From the NCBI RefSeq assembly GCF_000275725.1, contig NZ_AJTS01000036.1, positions 152,309 to 216,308 of the forward strand: a DNA stretch of 64,000 bases, written 5' to 3'. The notes under the pieces were generated by a model. That model had not been told where the DNA came from. It saw only the letters and a program-made list of their open reading frames with translations, and did not search any database. The position numbers and the translations under genes were made by a program. Source of the DNA: Vreelandella stevensii S18214 (GTDB lineage Bacteria > Pseudomonadota > Gammaproteobacteria > Pseudomonadales > Halomonadaceae). Of this stretch, positions 47,443 to 58,249 are shown in pieces. Position 1 is the first letter of the stretch. Every line of letters begins with the position of its first letter.

Positions 47443-48246
47443 ATGCGCTGGCTTCGTCCCTTTGCCGTCACCGCTTTGTGCGCCTCTCTGGCTGCCTGCT
47501 CCACGTCCCCCACCGGCCGTTCGCAGCTACTGCTGCTCTCGGACGACCAGCTCAATCAGATGGGGCAGCAGGCGTTCGCGCAGTACCAGCGCGACGTACC
47601 CACGGCCAACCAGGCGAGCCACCGCTACGTCCAGTGCATCACCAACGCCATCGTCGACATTCTGCCCGGCGAACAGCGCAATCTGGATTGGCAAATTCGC
47701 GTGTTCGAGTCCGAGCAGCCCAACGCCTTCGCCCTCCCAGGGGGCTACATGGGCGTCAATACCGGCATGCTGAACGTGGCCACCAACCAGGATCAGCTGG
47801 CATCGGTTATCGGCCACGAGATCGGCCACGTGCTGGCACGCCATGCCAACGAGCGCGCCTCGACCCAAAGCGCCACTTCGCTTGGCCTGTCGGTCATTTC
47901 CAGCGCCTCCGGCATGCAAACCCCGGCGGGCCAGCAGTTGATGGGCGTGCTGGGCATGGGCGCCGAGTACGGCATTTCGCTGCCCTTCTCTCGCCGCCAT
48001 GAAAGCGAAGCCGATGTCATCGGCCTGCAGCTGATGGCACAGGCAGGCTTCGATCCCCGCGAAAGCGTCACTCTGTGGGAAAACATGCAGGCCGCGTCCA
48101 GCGGGGGCGCGCCCCCCGCCTGGATGTCGACGCACCCAAGCCAGGGGCAGCGCATCCAGGGCCTGCAGGCCAACATGGAGCCCGCCATGGCCAGCTTCGA
48201 AGAAGCTCGCCAAAGCGGTCGCACGCCCAACTGCCCACGCCCCTGA
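47443..48246 (+). CDS. M48-family metalloprotease, lipoprotein (LoiP/YggG-like)
   Basis: A 267-residue predicted lipoprotein zinc protease. The signal peptide ends in SLAAC (Cys19). The catalytic HEIGH is at 125-129, and the third-ligand region HESEADVIGLQLM follows about 75 residues later. ALPGGYMGVNTGML upstream is typical of the family, which includes LoiP and BepA relatives that degrade or refold outer-membrane proteins. AGGAAA lies eight bases before the ATG at 47443. A small membrane protein gene follows 26 bases later. Confidence 0.9.
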   Translation: MRWLRPFAVTALCASLAACSTSPTGRSQLLLLSDDQLNQMGQQAFAQYQRDVPTANQASHRYVQCITNAIVDILPGEQRNLDWQIRVFESEQPNAFALPGGYMGVNTGMLNVATNQDQLASVIGHEIGHVLARHANERASTQSATSLGLSVISSASGMQTPAGQQLMGVLGMGAEYGISLPFSRRHESEADVIGLQLMAQAGFDPRESVTLWENMQAASSGGAPPAWMSTHPSQGQRIQGLQANMEPAMASFEEARQSGRTPNCPRP

Positions 48247-48272
48247 TATACGCTCCTGACATTGAGGTTTAG

Positions 48273-48526
48273 ATGATCCGACTGGGTTTACTGCTGCTGG
48301 TACTGCCGATTCTGGTGCTGCTGAGCGTCTATTTCTGGGAGCTGGGCGACGTGCGCGCCTGCCATCTCGAAGGGGGCTACTGGAACTACCTGGAAAGCGC
48401 CTGCCGCGAGACGCCCCAGCCGTTCGTCTCCTGGCTGGAGCGCTCTCCCTTGCTGGTGAACGGCGGCATGCTGCTCTCCGTGGTGGGGCTGGTGATGTGT
48501 ATGGTGGGGTTCTACACCAAACCCCG

Positions 48527-48530
<4 letters not shown>
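48273..48530 (+). CDS. Small membrane protein of unknown function
   Basis: An 85-residue protein with two predicted helices: residues 4-22 ([19 protein letters not shown]) and about 61-80 ([20 protein letters not shown]). Between them is a short, probably periplasmic, loop with two cysteines (ACHLEG and SACRET) about 14 residues apart that could form a disulfide. GAGGTTTAG precedes the ATG. It is co-directional with the M48 protease gene, 26 bases downstream, and its stop overlaps the end of aroE by four bases. I do not recognise the family. Confidence 0.7.
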
Positions 48531-50406
<1,876 letters not shown>

Positions 50407-50414
50407 CTAGTGAC

Positions 50415-50972
50415 TCAGGCACGCATCACCTGGCCGGTCAGCAGGTCTCTGATGGTGCTGGGCTTGGCATTGCCTCCCAGCTCTCCGGCCACGATGGCCG
50501 CGACTTCCTCGCCAAAAATGGTGGCGACCTCGTCGGCGCTCATGGCGGGTGGGTCGCCGGCTCGATTGGCCGAGGTGGACACCAGCGGCCCGCCAAAGGC
50601 TTCACAGAGCGCTTTCATCAGCGGGTGGTCGGTGACGCGCAGGGCCACACTTTGGTGAGCGCCGCGCACGAGGCCATGGCTACGGCCATTATCGGGCACC
50701 AGCCACGTATTGGGACCAGGCCAGCTGGAGGCCAGCGGCGCATGCAGCGCCAAGGGTAGCTGGCTCAGCCAGGGCTGGAACTGTTGAATACTGGCCGCCA
50801 CCAGAATGACGCCCTTGGCCGGGTCACGCTCTTTCATGCGCATCAGGTGCGCCAGCGCCTCGTCATTGTCCGGGTCACAGCTCAACCCCCAAACGGCTTC
50901 GGTAGGGCAGGCAATCACTCCCCCTTCCCGTAGCGCCTGCACCGCTGCCTTCACGTCAACCGCCGTATTCAT
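50415..50972 (-). CDS. tsaC: Threonylcarbamoyl-AMP synthase (Sua5/YrdC family)
   Basis: A 185-residue YrdC-domain protein making threonylcarbamoyl-AMP for t6A37 of tRNAs. It has REGGVIACPTEAVWGLSCDP, MKERDPAKGVILVA and LVSTSANRAGDPPA, all family motifs, and lacks the extra Sua5 domain. Order hemF-tsaC-dprA on one strand is the common proteobacterial arrangement. Confidence 0.94.
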   Translation of the reverse strand: MNTAVDVKAAVQALREGGVIACPTEAVWGLSCDPDNDEALAHLMRMKERDPAKGVILVAASIQQFQPWLSQLPLALHAPLASSWPGPNTWLVPDNGRSHGLVRGAHQSVALRVTDHPLMKALCEAFGGPLVSTSANRAGDPPAMSADEVATIFGEEVAAIVAGELGGNAKPSTIRDLLTGQVMRA

Positions 50973-51019
50973 GGACGCTCCTACTGGCTATCGAACCATC
51001 AGATCGAGAAAGCGCCATC

Positions 51020-52186
51020 TTAGCATGCTGCCGTCAGCCGAACCCAGCCACCCGCACGCTGGGCCACTTGCCCCTCCAGCTCCAGCATCAACAGCCGCTG
51101 CTGGCACTCACTGACCGACAACCCCGTGCTCTGCACCAGCCAGTCGATGGGCGTGGGGGAAGGCCCCAGCGCGTGCAGCAGGCGGTCTGGCGGCTCTGTC
51201 TGGGCAGAGTCTGTCTGGGCAGAGGACGTTGGCGACATCGGCGTGGGGGCCGCAGGCGTGGCCTTCTCGGCAGGGGCTGCCTCCGAGGGCGTGAGCATCG
51301 GCCAATAATGCGGTGCCCAATGCTGAAGCTCGGCCAGAATGTCCTCCACGTGGCGCACCAGCGTCGCGCCATTGCGCAACAGCTGCAGGCAACCACGGGC
51401 TTGAACGTTATGCAGCGACCCCGGCAGGGCAAACAGCTCTCGCCCCTGCTCCAGCGCCAGCCGGGCACTCACCAGCGAGCCGCTTTTCTCGGTGGCTTCG
51501 ACCACCAGGGTTCCCAACGAAAGCCCCGTGACGATGCGGTTGCGGCGTGGAAAAAAGGCCGGACGCGCCACGGTGCCCGGCGGGTGTTCGGAAAGCAGCA
51601 GCCCGCCGGGCTGGGTGCTCAGCTGCTCGTGCAGCTCGCGGTGGCGCGCCGGATAAATGACGTCCACCCCACACCCCAGCACGGCGACCGAATGCCCTCC
51701 GGCGGCCAGCGCGGCGCGCTGGGCAACGCCATCGACGCCCAGCGCCATACCGCTGACGATGCACCAGCCACGGCTGGCCAGCTCACGGGCAAACGCCTGG
51801 GCATGGCCACTGCCTTCGGCGGTCGGTTTCCGGGTACCCACCATGGCCAGGCCCGGGCCCTCCAGCGCCTGCAAATCCCCTTGTGCCCACAGCACCACGG
51901 GCGGGTCCGGCAATTGGTTCAGCAAGGAAGGCCAGGCCGGGTGGTCGCGGTGCAGCAGATGACGATGGGGCGCCTTGCCCAGCCACGCCTCGGTCTCTTC
52001 CACCACCTGCTGAAGCGGGCTGCGCTGAGGCTGCGCCAGCCATAATCTGAGGGCATTGGCCGCCGCACTGGGCAGCGCCGCCAGCCAGCCCTGGGGCCAC
52101 TGGGGCGAGCGGGCCACCAGCTGTGCAATACGGGTTGCGCCCATGCCGGGCAATGCATTGATTACCAGCCACTCCCTGGCGTCCAT
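51020..52186 (-). CDS. dprA: DNA-processing protein DprA
   Basis: A 388-residue Rossmann-fold protein that loads RecA on incoming single strands during transformation. The core shows MVGTRKPTAEGSGHAQAFA, IVSGMALGVDGVAQRAAL and GLSLGTLVVEATEKSGSL. A linker rich in Pro, Ala and Thr with a SAQTDSAQTE doublet precedes the C-terminal winged helix. ATG 52186 follows AAGGAGGT closely; a GTG at 52192 is in frame but inside the ribosome site. Confidence 0.94.
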   Translation of the reverse strand: MDAREWLVINALPGMGATRIAQLVARSPQWPQGWLAALPSAAANALRLWLAQPQRSPLQQVVEETEAWLGKAPHRHLLHRDHPAWPSLLNQLPDPPVVLWAQGDLQALEGPGLAMVGTRKPTAEGSGHAQAFARELASRGWCIVSGMALGVDGVAQRAALAAGGHSVAVLGCGVDVIYPARHRELHEQLSTQPGGLLLSEHPPGTVARPAFFPRRNRIVTGLSLGTLVVEATEKSGSLVSARLALEQGRELFALPGSLHNVQARGCLQLLRNGATLVRHVEDILAELQHWAPHYWPMLTPSEAAPAEKATPAAPTPMSPTSSAQTDSAQTEPPDRLLHALGPSPTPIDWLVQSTGLSVSECQQRLLMLELEGQVAQRAGGWVRLTAAC

Positions 52187-52231
52187 CGCCACCTCCTTTT
52201 CATCGTTCGAGTACCCCTGCGGCTTACCGGG

Positions 52232-52303
52232 CTATGTACAAAAACCAAGCCATGTACAAAAACCAGGTTATGTACGAAAACCAGGCTGAGTACGAAAACT
52301 AGC
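52232..52303. repeat. Four tandem copies of an 18-base repeat between the LysM gene and dprA
   Basis: Units begin at 52232, 52250, 52268 and 52286, with consensus NNATGTACRAAAACCAGG; the last unit is the most changed and runs into the LysM gene's stop. Eighteen bases is six codons, so the array stays open in frame: on the plus strand it reads MYKNQA-like hexapeptides. No ribosome site precedes it. The period and AT-rich content suggest slippage-prone DNA. Confidence 0.85.
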
Positions 52304-53342
52304 GCTGAGGAGATCTCACCACGTCACCCACGGCCAACACATTGGAAGCCTGCATGACCAGCGCATAGCTCATGTGACTGTAGGGTTTGAAGATCATCAC
52401 GAGGCCCGCCTCGGTGGCGGGCAACTGAATCAGCTCCTGGGTGCGCGGGTCGTTGACCACTTCGCCCTGCTGATCGACACGCAGGACATGGCCGGGCTGC
52501 AAGCCATCCTGGGTGCCTAGATCCAGCGCCACGACCTGCAGTCGGCCAATGAAGCGAACGCCGCCTGGCACGGCCACGATCCGCCCAGCCATCTGGCTCA
52601 GCGGCGCCCTGGGAGTAAAGGCCTCGCTGATCGGAATATCTTCCAGCGGCAGCAGGATGTCGTTGTTGCGCACTTCCTGGTTGGCACTCAGCACTTCGAC
52701 ACGTGAAATATCGCCTTCACTGCTGATGCGCTGCGCTTCGCCGATACTGATCAACTCGTCGCCCAGCAGGGTGCCGTCCGCCGCCAGATAAGGCTCGCCG
52801 GGGCGATAGATGCCCAGCCGCTGGCGGGCAGGCAGCTCGCCACGCACATAGAGCGTATCCCCGGCACCGCTGATCAGCCGCTGGTTGTCGCCACCCACCA
52901 CATAGGCCAACTCCTGAATGTCCTCACCCGGCTCGACCACCCGGTGATCGCGCAAAAAAGAGCGCACCACGTCCATGGGAATGGACGTGATCGCTTCTCG
53001 CTCGGGAACGCTGCGCATTTGCGGCGATAGCCGCACCACACTCTGACCACGCTCCAGCGTCAGGCACGGCTGGCCCTGGCAATCGCCCAGTATCAGTATG
53101 TCGCCCGGGTAGATGAGGTGCGGGTTGCGAATCTGCGGGTTGGCTTGCCACAGCGCGGGCCACTGCCAGGGGGAGCGCAGGTAGCGTGCGGAGATATCCC
53201 ATAGCGTGTCCCCGGCAACCACTTCGTAGCGCTCGGGCGCATCGCTGCGCAGCCGCTCCCAAGCGTGCGCCGTAGGGCTTAGCGCCAGCACCGCCAGCAG
53301 CACCCCAAACACGCTGTGATACAACGGCTTTCTAGCCACCAT
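52299..53342 (-). CDS. LysM-domain secreted protein
   Basis: A 347-residue exported protein: signal peptide (hydrophobic 9-26, cleavage near AHA), then a LysM domain (about 38-88; [20 protein letters not shown] and [11 protein letters not shown]). The rest, with [20 protein letters not shown] and repeated [12 protein letters not shown]-like beta segments, resembles the long LysM proteins found next to dprA and def in Pseudomonas. It probably binds peptidoglycan. The gene diverges from def, and the 18-base tandem repeats follow its stop. Confidence 0.9.
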   Translation of the reverse strand: MVARKPLYHSVFGVLLAVLALSPTAHAWERLRSDAPERYEVVAGDTLWDISARYLRSPWQWPALWQANPQIRNPHLIYPGDILILGDCQGQPCLTLERGQSVVRLSPQMRSVPEREAITSIPMDVVRSFLRDHRVVEPGEDIQELAYVVGGDNQRLISGAGDTLYVRGELPARQRLGIYRPGEPYLAADGTLLGDELISIGEAQRISSEGDISRVEVLSANQEVRNNDILLPLEDIPISEAFTPRAPLSQMAGRIVAVPGGVRFIGRLQVVALDLGTQDGLQPGHVLRVDQQGEVVNDPRTQELIQLPATEAGLVMIFKPYSHMSYALVMQASNVLAVGDVVRSPQR

Positions 53343-53416
53343 CCCGTTCTCCCCTCGTTATCCCCTGATGATTGTTTGAAGCGGCTGCGAGCGCGTGCCC
53401 AGGAACGCTTATGGCG

Positions 53417-53425
53417 TGATATAGT
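53417..53425 (+). promoter_or_regulatory. Extended -10 promoter element for the def operon
   Basis: TGATATAGT has the TGn extension directly before TATAGT. There is no good -35 box at the expected distance, which suits extended -10 promoters. It lies about 85 bases before the def ATG. Confidence 0.5.
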
Positions 53426-53510
53426 GGTCAATATAAAGCACTTAGGCCCGCCAACCCAGCGCGGCGCCTGCTCATCTTCAAGACTCTGCATAAACGGTGA
53501 CGGTAACGCC

Positions 53511-54023
53511 ATGGCCAAACTTCCTATTCTCGTATTTCCTGACGAGCGCCTGCGCACCAAGGCGGTCGCGGTGGAAACCGTGGACGACGAGGTCCGCCAG
53601 CTCGTGGATGACATGCTGGAGACCATGTACGACGCCCGAGGCATCGGCCTGGCCGCCACGCAAATCGACGTGCACCGCCGGGTGGTGGTCATGGACGTCA
53701 GCGACGACAACTCCCAGCCGCTGGTGATGATCAACCCCCGCTATGAGCCTATCGGCGAAGAGCGCGAGCCGCTGTCGGAAGGCTGCCTGTCGATTCCCGA
53801 GTATTACGCCGAAGTACCGCGCTACCTGAAGGTCAAGCTGACGGCGCTGGACCGCCACGGCGAGCCCTACGAGCTGGAAGCCGACGGCTTGCTGGCCCAC
53901 TGCATTCAGCATGAGTACGATCACCTGGAAGGCGTGCTGTTCGTGGATTATCTGTCCCCGCTCAAGCGCGACCGAGTCATGAAAAAAATGCAGAAACGCT
54001 ACAAGCAGATGAACGACGCCTGA
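53511..54023 (+). CDS. def: Peptide deformylase
   Basis: A 170-residue metalloenzyme removing the N-formyl group from new proteins. The three motifs are intact: GIGLAATQ at 44-51, EGCLSIPE at 90-97 with metal-ligand Cys92, and QHEYDH at 133-138 with ligands His134 and His138. The ATG at 53511 gives the standard N-terminus [14 protein letters not shown]. It is followed by fmt, which adds the formyl group it later removes. Confidence 0.97.
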   Translation: MAKLPILVFPDERLRTKAVAVETVDDEVRQLVDDMLETMYDARGIGLAATQIDVHRRVVVMDVSDDNSQPLVMINPRYEPIGEEREPLSEGCLSIPEYYAEVPRYLKVKLTALDRHGEPYELEADGLLAHCIQHEYDHLEGVLFVDYLSPLKRDRVMKKMQKRYKQMNDA

Positions 54024-54159
54024 CCCCGGTTGCGTCATCTGGCCCTGGGCCGAGCTGACAACGTTGCCCCACAAGCTTACCTGTGACGACAACGCTGCCT
54101 CTCGGCCCTCCTGCGTTTCATCGGCAGCACTTTCTCTTTTCACTCAAGGGCTCTCCACC

Positions 54160-55140
54160 ATGTCACCGTTACGCGTTGTTTTTGCTGGCACGCCAGACTT
54201 CGCCGCCTCCAGCCTTGCTGCCCTTCTCGACAGCGAACACGAAGTGGTGGCGGTCTACACCCAGCCCGACCGCCCTGCCGGTCGGGGACGTAAACTCACT
54301 CCCAGCCCGGTCAAACAGCTGGCTCAAGCCCAGGCACTGCCGGTGTATCAACCCGTCAGCCTGAAAGACGCCGAAGCCCAGGCCGAGCTGGCGGCCCTGA
54401 ACGCCGATGTGATGGTCGTGGTGGCCTACGGGCTGCTGCTCCCCCAGGCAGTGCTGGATACGCCGCGCCTAGGCTGCATCAACGTACACGCCTCGCTGCT
54501 TCCCCGCTGGCGCGGCGCGGCGCCCATCCAGCGCGCCATCGAAGCGGGCGATAGCGCCTCGGGCGTCACCATCATGCAGATGGATGCGGGCCTGGATACC
54601 GGCGCCATGCTGCACGAAGTGCGCACCCCGATCACGCCCCGCACCACGGGCGGCGACCTGCACGACCGCCTGGCCATTCAAGGGGCCAATGCGCTGATCC
54701 ACGTGCTGGACAACCTCGACAACGGCAGCCTTCAAGCCACCGCCCAGCCCGACGAAGGCGTCACCTACGCCGCCAAGCTCAGCAAGGCCGAAGCCGAACT
54801 GGACTTCTCTCAGCCTGCCGAGCAGCTGGCGCGCAAGATTCGCGCCTTCAACCCCTGGCCCGTGGCCTGGTGCGCGCTGGGCAGCGACCGCCTGCGCCTG
54901 CTGATGGCCAGCGTCGAGCCCGGCGAGCAGCCCGCCTGCCCACCAGGCACGCTGCTGGCGCACGGTGAAGAGCACCTGCGCATTGCCTGCGGTGCCCAGG
55001 GCCAGGAGGTCTTGTGCGTCAGCCGCGCGCAACTGCCCGGCGGCAAGGCCATGGCCGTCCGTGACTTGTTGAACGCTCGCCAAACGCCGCTGACCGTGGG
55101 CAACCGCCTCGGCCAGTCGCTGGAAGGAGCCGCCCAATGA
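54160..55140 (+). CDS. fmt: Methionyl-tRNA formyltransferase
   Basis: A 326-residue enzyme formylating initiator Met-tRNA. It has RVVFAGTPDFAASSL at the start, the formyl-folate site with SLLPRWRGAAPIQRAI, QMDAGLDTGAML, and a C-terminal tRNA-binding domain. The start at 54160 follows CAAGGG. The 136-base gap after def is larger than usual but shows no terminator. Its stop overlaps rsmB by four bases. Confidence 0.97.
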   Translation: MSPLRVVFAGTPDFAASSLAALLDSEHEVVAVYTQPDRPAGRGRKLTPSPVKQLAQAQALPVYQPVSLKDAEAQAELAALNADVMVVVAYGLLLPQAVLDTPRLGCINVHASLLPRWRGAAPIQRAIEAGDSASGVTIMQMDAGLDTGAMLHEVRTPITPRTTGGDLHDRLAIQGANALIHVLDNLDNGSLQATAQPDEGVTYAAKLSKAEAELDFSQPAEQLARKIRAFNPWPVAWCALGSDRLRLLMASVEPGEQPACPPGTLLAHGEEHLRIACGAQGQEVLCVSRAQLPGGKAMAVRDLLNARQTPLTVGNRLGQSLEGAAQ

Positions 55141-56468
55141 ACCTACCGCGCACACCCACGGGGAGCGGACTGGACGTGCGTGCGGCGGCGGCCAGAAGCC
55201 TGGTGCCGATCCTCACCGACAAGGGCTCCCTGGCGGGGCTGGACGAGCACAGCGTAGTGGCCAGGGACCGCGCGCTGCTCAAGGAGCTGTGCTATGGCAC
55301 CTGCCGCCGCTTGCCGCGCCTTCAGGCGCTGGCCCAACGCCTGCTGAAGCAGCCGTTCAAGAAGCGCGACGCCGACGTTCAGGCCCTGCTCCTGATCGGT
55401 ATTTATCAGCTGCTCTACATGCGCACCCCGGCCCACGCCGCCGTGGGCGAAACCGCCGGCGCCGCCCGCCTGCTGGACAAGGAGTGGGCGACACGAGTGC
55501 TCAATGGCTGCCTGCGACGCCTGCAGCGCGAAGCCGACGCGCTGCAGGCCGAGGTGGACCGTGATGAAAGCGTCGCCCTGGAGCACCCCCAATGGCTGCT
55601 GGGCAAGCTGCGCAGCGCCTGGCCCGATCAGTGGCGGGCCATCGCCCAAGCCAACAACGAGCCCGGCCCGATGACGCTGCGCGTCAACCAGCGTCACAAC
55701 GACCGTGAAGCCTACCTCACGCGACTCACCGAGCAGGGGTTGGGCGGCGAGCTGTGCCTGCACGCCCCGGACGGCATTACGCTGCACACCCCCTGCGACG
55801 TGACCGTACTGCCCGGCTTTGCCCAGGGGCACGTCAGCGTGCAGGACGAAGCCGCCCAGCTGTCGGCCGCTCTGCTGGGCCCGGCCCTGGCACCCAGGCC
55901 CGGCGCCCATGTGCTGGATGCCTGCTGCGCCCCGGGCGGCAAGACGGCTCATTTGCTGGAGCAGTTCGATATCGCCCTGACGGCGCTGGACAGCGACAAT
56001 CAGCGCCTGGCGCGTGTCGATGACACCCTTGCTCGGCTGGGGCTCGCTGCAGAGCTGAAGCATGCCGATGCGACCACCCGCGACTGGTGGAGCGGGACGC
56101 CGTTCGATGCCATTTTGCTGGATGCCCCCTGCTCCGGCACGGGCGTGATTCGCCGCCATCCGGACATCAAGGCCCTGCGCCGCAAGGAGGACATTCGTCA
56201 GTTGGCCAGCCTGCAGCAGCGCCTGCTCGACAACCTGTGGCCGCTGCTCCGCCCCGGCGGCACGCTGCTCTATGCCACCTGCTCGGTGCTGCCGGAAGAG
56301 AACAGCGGCCAGATCGAGGCCTTTCTGGCCCGCACCCCCGACGCCCGGGCCACCACGCCGAACGATGTGGCCTGGGGCGAGCCCAGTGGGCCGGGCAGGC
56401 AACTGTTTCCCGCACAAAACAGTCACGATGGCTTTTTTTATGCCAGACTGGAGAAGCAGACTGCCTAA
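55137..56468 (+). CDS. rsmB: 16S rRNA (cytosine-967-C5)-methyltransferase RsmB
   Basis: A 443-residue enzyme with an N-terminal NusB-like RNA-binding domain (about 10-140) and a C-terminal Rossmann methyltransferase. The SAM site is CCAPGGKT (263-270); the catalytic and release cysteines are C332 in PCSGTG and C382 in ATCSVLPEENSG. Coupled to fmt by an ATGA overlap, completing the common def-fmt-rsmB order. In many relatives trkA follows directly; here a dodecin gene is inserted. Confidence 0.96.
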   Translation: MNLPRTPTGSGLDVRAAAARSLVPILTDKGSLAGLDEHSVVARDRALLKELCYGTCRRLPRLQALAQRLLKQPFKKRDADVQALLLIGIYQLLYMRTPAHAAVGETAGAARLLDKEWATRVLNGCLRRLQREADALQAEVDRDESVALEHPQWLLGKLRSAWPDQWRAIAQANNEPGPMTLRVNQRHNDREAYLTRLTEQGLGGELCLHAPDGITLHTPCDVTVLPGFAQGHVSVQDEAAQLSAALLGPALAPRPGAHVLDACCAPGGKTAHLLEQFDIALTALDSDNQRLARVDDTLARLGLAAELKHADATTRDWWSGTPFDAILLDAPCSGTGVIRRHPDIKALRRKEDIRQLASLQQRLLDNLWPLLRPGGTLLYATCSVLPEENSGQIEAFLARTPDARATTPNDVAWGEPSGPGRQLFPAQNSHDGFFYARLEKQTA

Positions 56469-56527
56469 GGCAAGCGCCTGGCCTCAGGGGCATTAGGCAG
56501 TGAATTCATGACAAGGATGGAGAACAC

Positions 56528-56734
56528 ATGAGTCATCACACCTACAAGCACATCGAACTTACCGGCTCTTCCGAAAAAGGTATTGAGGAAGCCGTGCAGA
56601 ACGCGTTGGCCAAAGCGTCCGAAAGCGTGCACAACATGCGTTGGCTGGAAGTGACCGATACGCGCGGTCACATCGAAGATGGGCGTGTTGCCCACTGGCA
56701 GGTCACGATCAAGGTCGGCTTCACGCTGGAGTAA
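56528..56734 (+). CDS. Dodecin flavin-binding protein
   Basis: A 68-residue small protein whose family forms hollow dodecamers that store or buffer riboflavin and FMN. The sequence shows [18 protein letters not shown] and the flavin-stacking Trp in [16 protein letters not shown], ending in [22 protein letters not shown] precedes the ATG. It lies between rsmB and trkA. No flavin gene is adjacent; the FAD dehydrogenase of the window is far away. Confidence 0.92.
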   Translation: MSHHTYKHIELTGSSEKGIEEAVQNALAKASESVHNMRWLEVTDTRGHIEDGRVAHWQVTIKVGFTLE

Positions 56735-56845
56735 TCGTCACCTGCTTTTCGACGGCGGCTGGTTTACACTGGCCGCCGTCTTTGTTGCAGCGCACACCGC
56801 GTGCTGATAAAACGCTGGCGCTCATAACGGAACCGATGCTTAGCG

Positions 56846-58219
56846 ATGAAAATCATCATTCTCGGCGCCGGCCAGGTCGGCGGCACCCTGGCGGAGCATC
56901 TTGCCCGCGAGGAAAACGACATCACCGTCGTCGACACCGACGGCGCCAGGCTACGCGAGCTGCACACCAAGCTGGATATCCGCACGGTCACCGGTGCGGG
57001 CTCCTATCCCATCGTGCTGCGCCAGGCAGGCTGCGAAGACGCCGACATGCTGATCGCGGTGACCAACACCGACGAGATCAACATGATCGCCTGTCAGGTG
57101 GCCCACACGCTGTTTCGCACCCCCACCAAGATCGCGCGGGTACGCTCCACGGCTTACCTCACCCGCAAGGGCCTGTTTGCCCACGAAGCCATTCCCATCG
57201 ACGTCTTGATCAGCCCGGAACAGGTGGTGACCGACCACGTGCGCCGTTTGATCGAGCATCCCGGCGCCCTGCAGGTGCTGGAGTTTGCCGGAGGGCTGGT
57301 GCAGCTGGTGGCGGTGAAAGCCTTCTATGGCGGCCCGCTGGTGGGCCAGAATCTCGCTTTCCTGGGCAAGCACATGCCCAACGTGGAAACTCGCGTCGCC
57401 GCCATCTACCGGCGCAATCGACCGATCATCCCCCAGGGCGACACGGTCATCGAAGCCGACGACGAAGTGTTCTTCCTGGCGGCACGGCGGGATATCCGCG
57501 CGGTGATGAGCGAGCTGCGCAAGGTGGAGCGCGACTTCCGCCGGGTGGTGATTGCCGGGGGTGGCAACATCGGCGAACGCCTGGCGGAGCATCTGGAGCA
57601 TAGCCATCAGGTCAAGATCATCGAGCACAGCCTGGAGCGCTGCACCACGCTCTCGGAGCGGCTGGACCGCACCGTGGTGCTGCACGGCAGCGCCACCAGC
57701 AAGCGCCTGCTGGAAGAAGAGAACATCGAGGATTGCGACATCTTCTGCGCCCTGACCAACGACGACGAGGTGAACATCATGTCGTCGCTGCTGGCCAAGC
57801 GGCTGGGGGCCAAGAAGGTGCTCACGCTGATCAACAACGCCGCCTACGTGGACCTGGTCCAGGGTGGCGATATCGATATCGCCATTTCACCGCAGCAGGC
57901 CACCATCGGCAGCCTGCTGACCCACGTGCGCCGGGGCGATATCGTCAACGTGCACTCCCTGCGCCGGGGCGCGGCGGAAGCCATCGAGGCCATTGCCCAC
58001 GGCGACAAGCAGTCTTCCAAGGTGGTGGGCCGCACCATCGATGAGATCGAGCTTCCCGAAGGCACCACCATCGGTGCCGTGGTGCGCGGCAAAGAGGTGA
58101 TGATTGCCCACGGCGACGTGCGTGTGGAGAGCGGTGATCACCTGATTCTGTTCGTGATCGACAAACGGCGTATCCGCGACGTCGAGCGGCTTTTCCAGGT
58201 GGGATTGACGTTTTTCTAG
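56846..58219 (+). CDS. trkA: Trk potassium uptake regulatory protein TrkA
   Basis: A 457-residue peripheral protein with two RCK halves, each having a Rossmann NAD(H) site: [15 protein letters not shown] (near 4-18) and [15 protein letters not shown] (near 235), each followed by a TrkA-C domain. It binds nucleotides and gates the TrkH channel. The start at 56846 gives the usual [12 protein letters not shown]. It is 30 bases upstream of trkH, forming a complete uptake system, which is important for osmoadaptation in halophiles. Confidence 0.96.
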   Translation: MKIIILGAGQVGGTLAEHLAREENDITVVDTDGARLRELHTKLDIRTVTGAGSYPIVLRQAGCEDADMLIAVTNTDEINMIACQVAHTLFRTPTKIARVRSTAYLTRKGLFAHEAIPIDVLISPEQVVTDHVRRLIEHPGALQVLEFAGGLVQLVAVKAFYGGPLVGQNLAFLGKHMPNVETRVAAIYRRNRPIIPQGDTVIEADDEVFFLAARRDIRAVMSELRKVERDFRRVVIAGGGNIGERLAEHLEHSHQVKIIEHSLERCTTLSERLDRTVVLHGSATSKRLLEEENIEDCDIFCALTNDDEVNIMSSLLAKRLGAKKVLTLINNAAYVDLVQGGDIDIAISPQQATIGSLLTHVRRGDIVNVHSLRRGAAEAIEAIAHGDKQSSKVVGRTIDEIELPEGTTIGAVVRGKEVMIAHGDVRVESGDHLILFVIDKRRIRDVERLFQVGLTFF

Positions 58220-58249
58220 GAACCAGCCAGCAATGAGACCCTCCCTGCC

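Noticed and set aside
52232-52303. CRISPR array
   Set aside because: The 18-base units are directly contiguous with no spacers, and there are no cas genes.
55143-56426. Long antisense open frame opposite rsmB (427 codons), and similar ones opposite trkH, secD and bioB
   Set aside because: They lie opposite well-supported genes, have low-complexity Gln/His/Arg/Gly-rich translations typical of GC-rich shadow frames, and lack ribosome sites.
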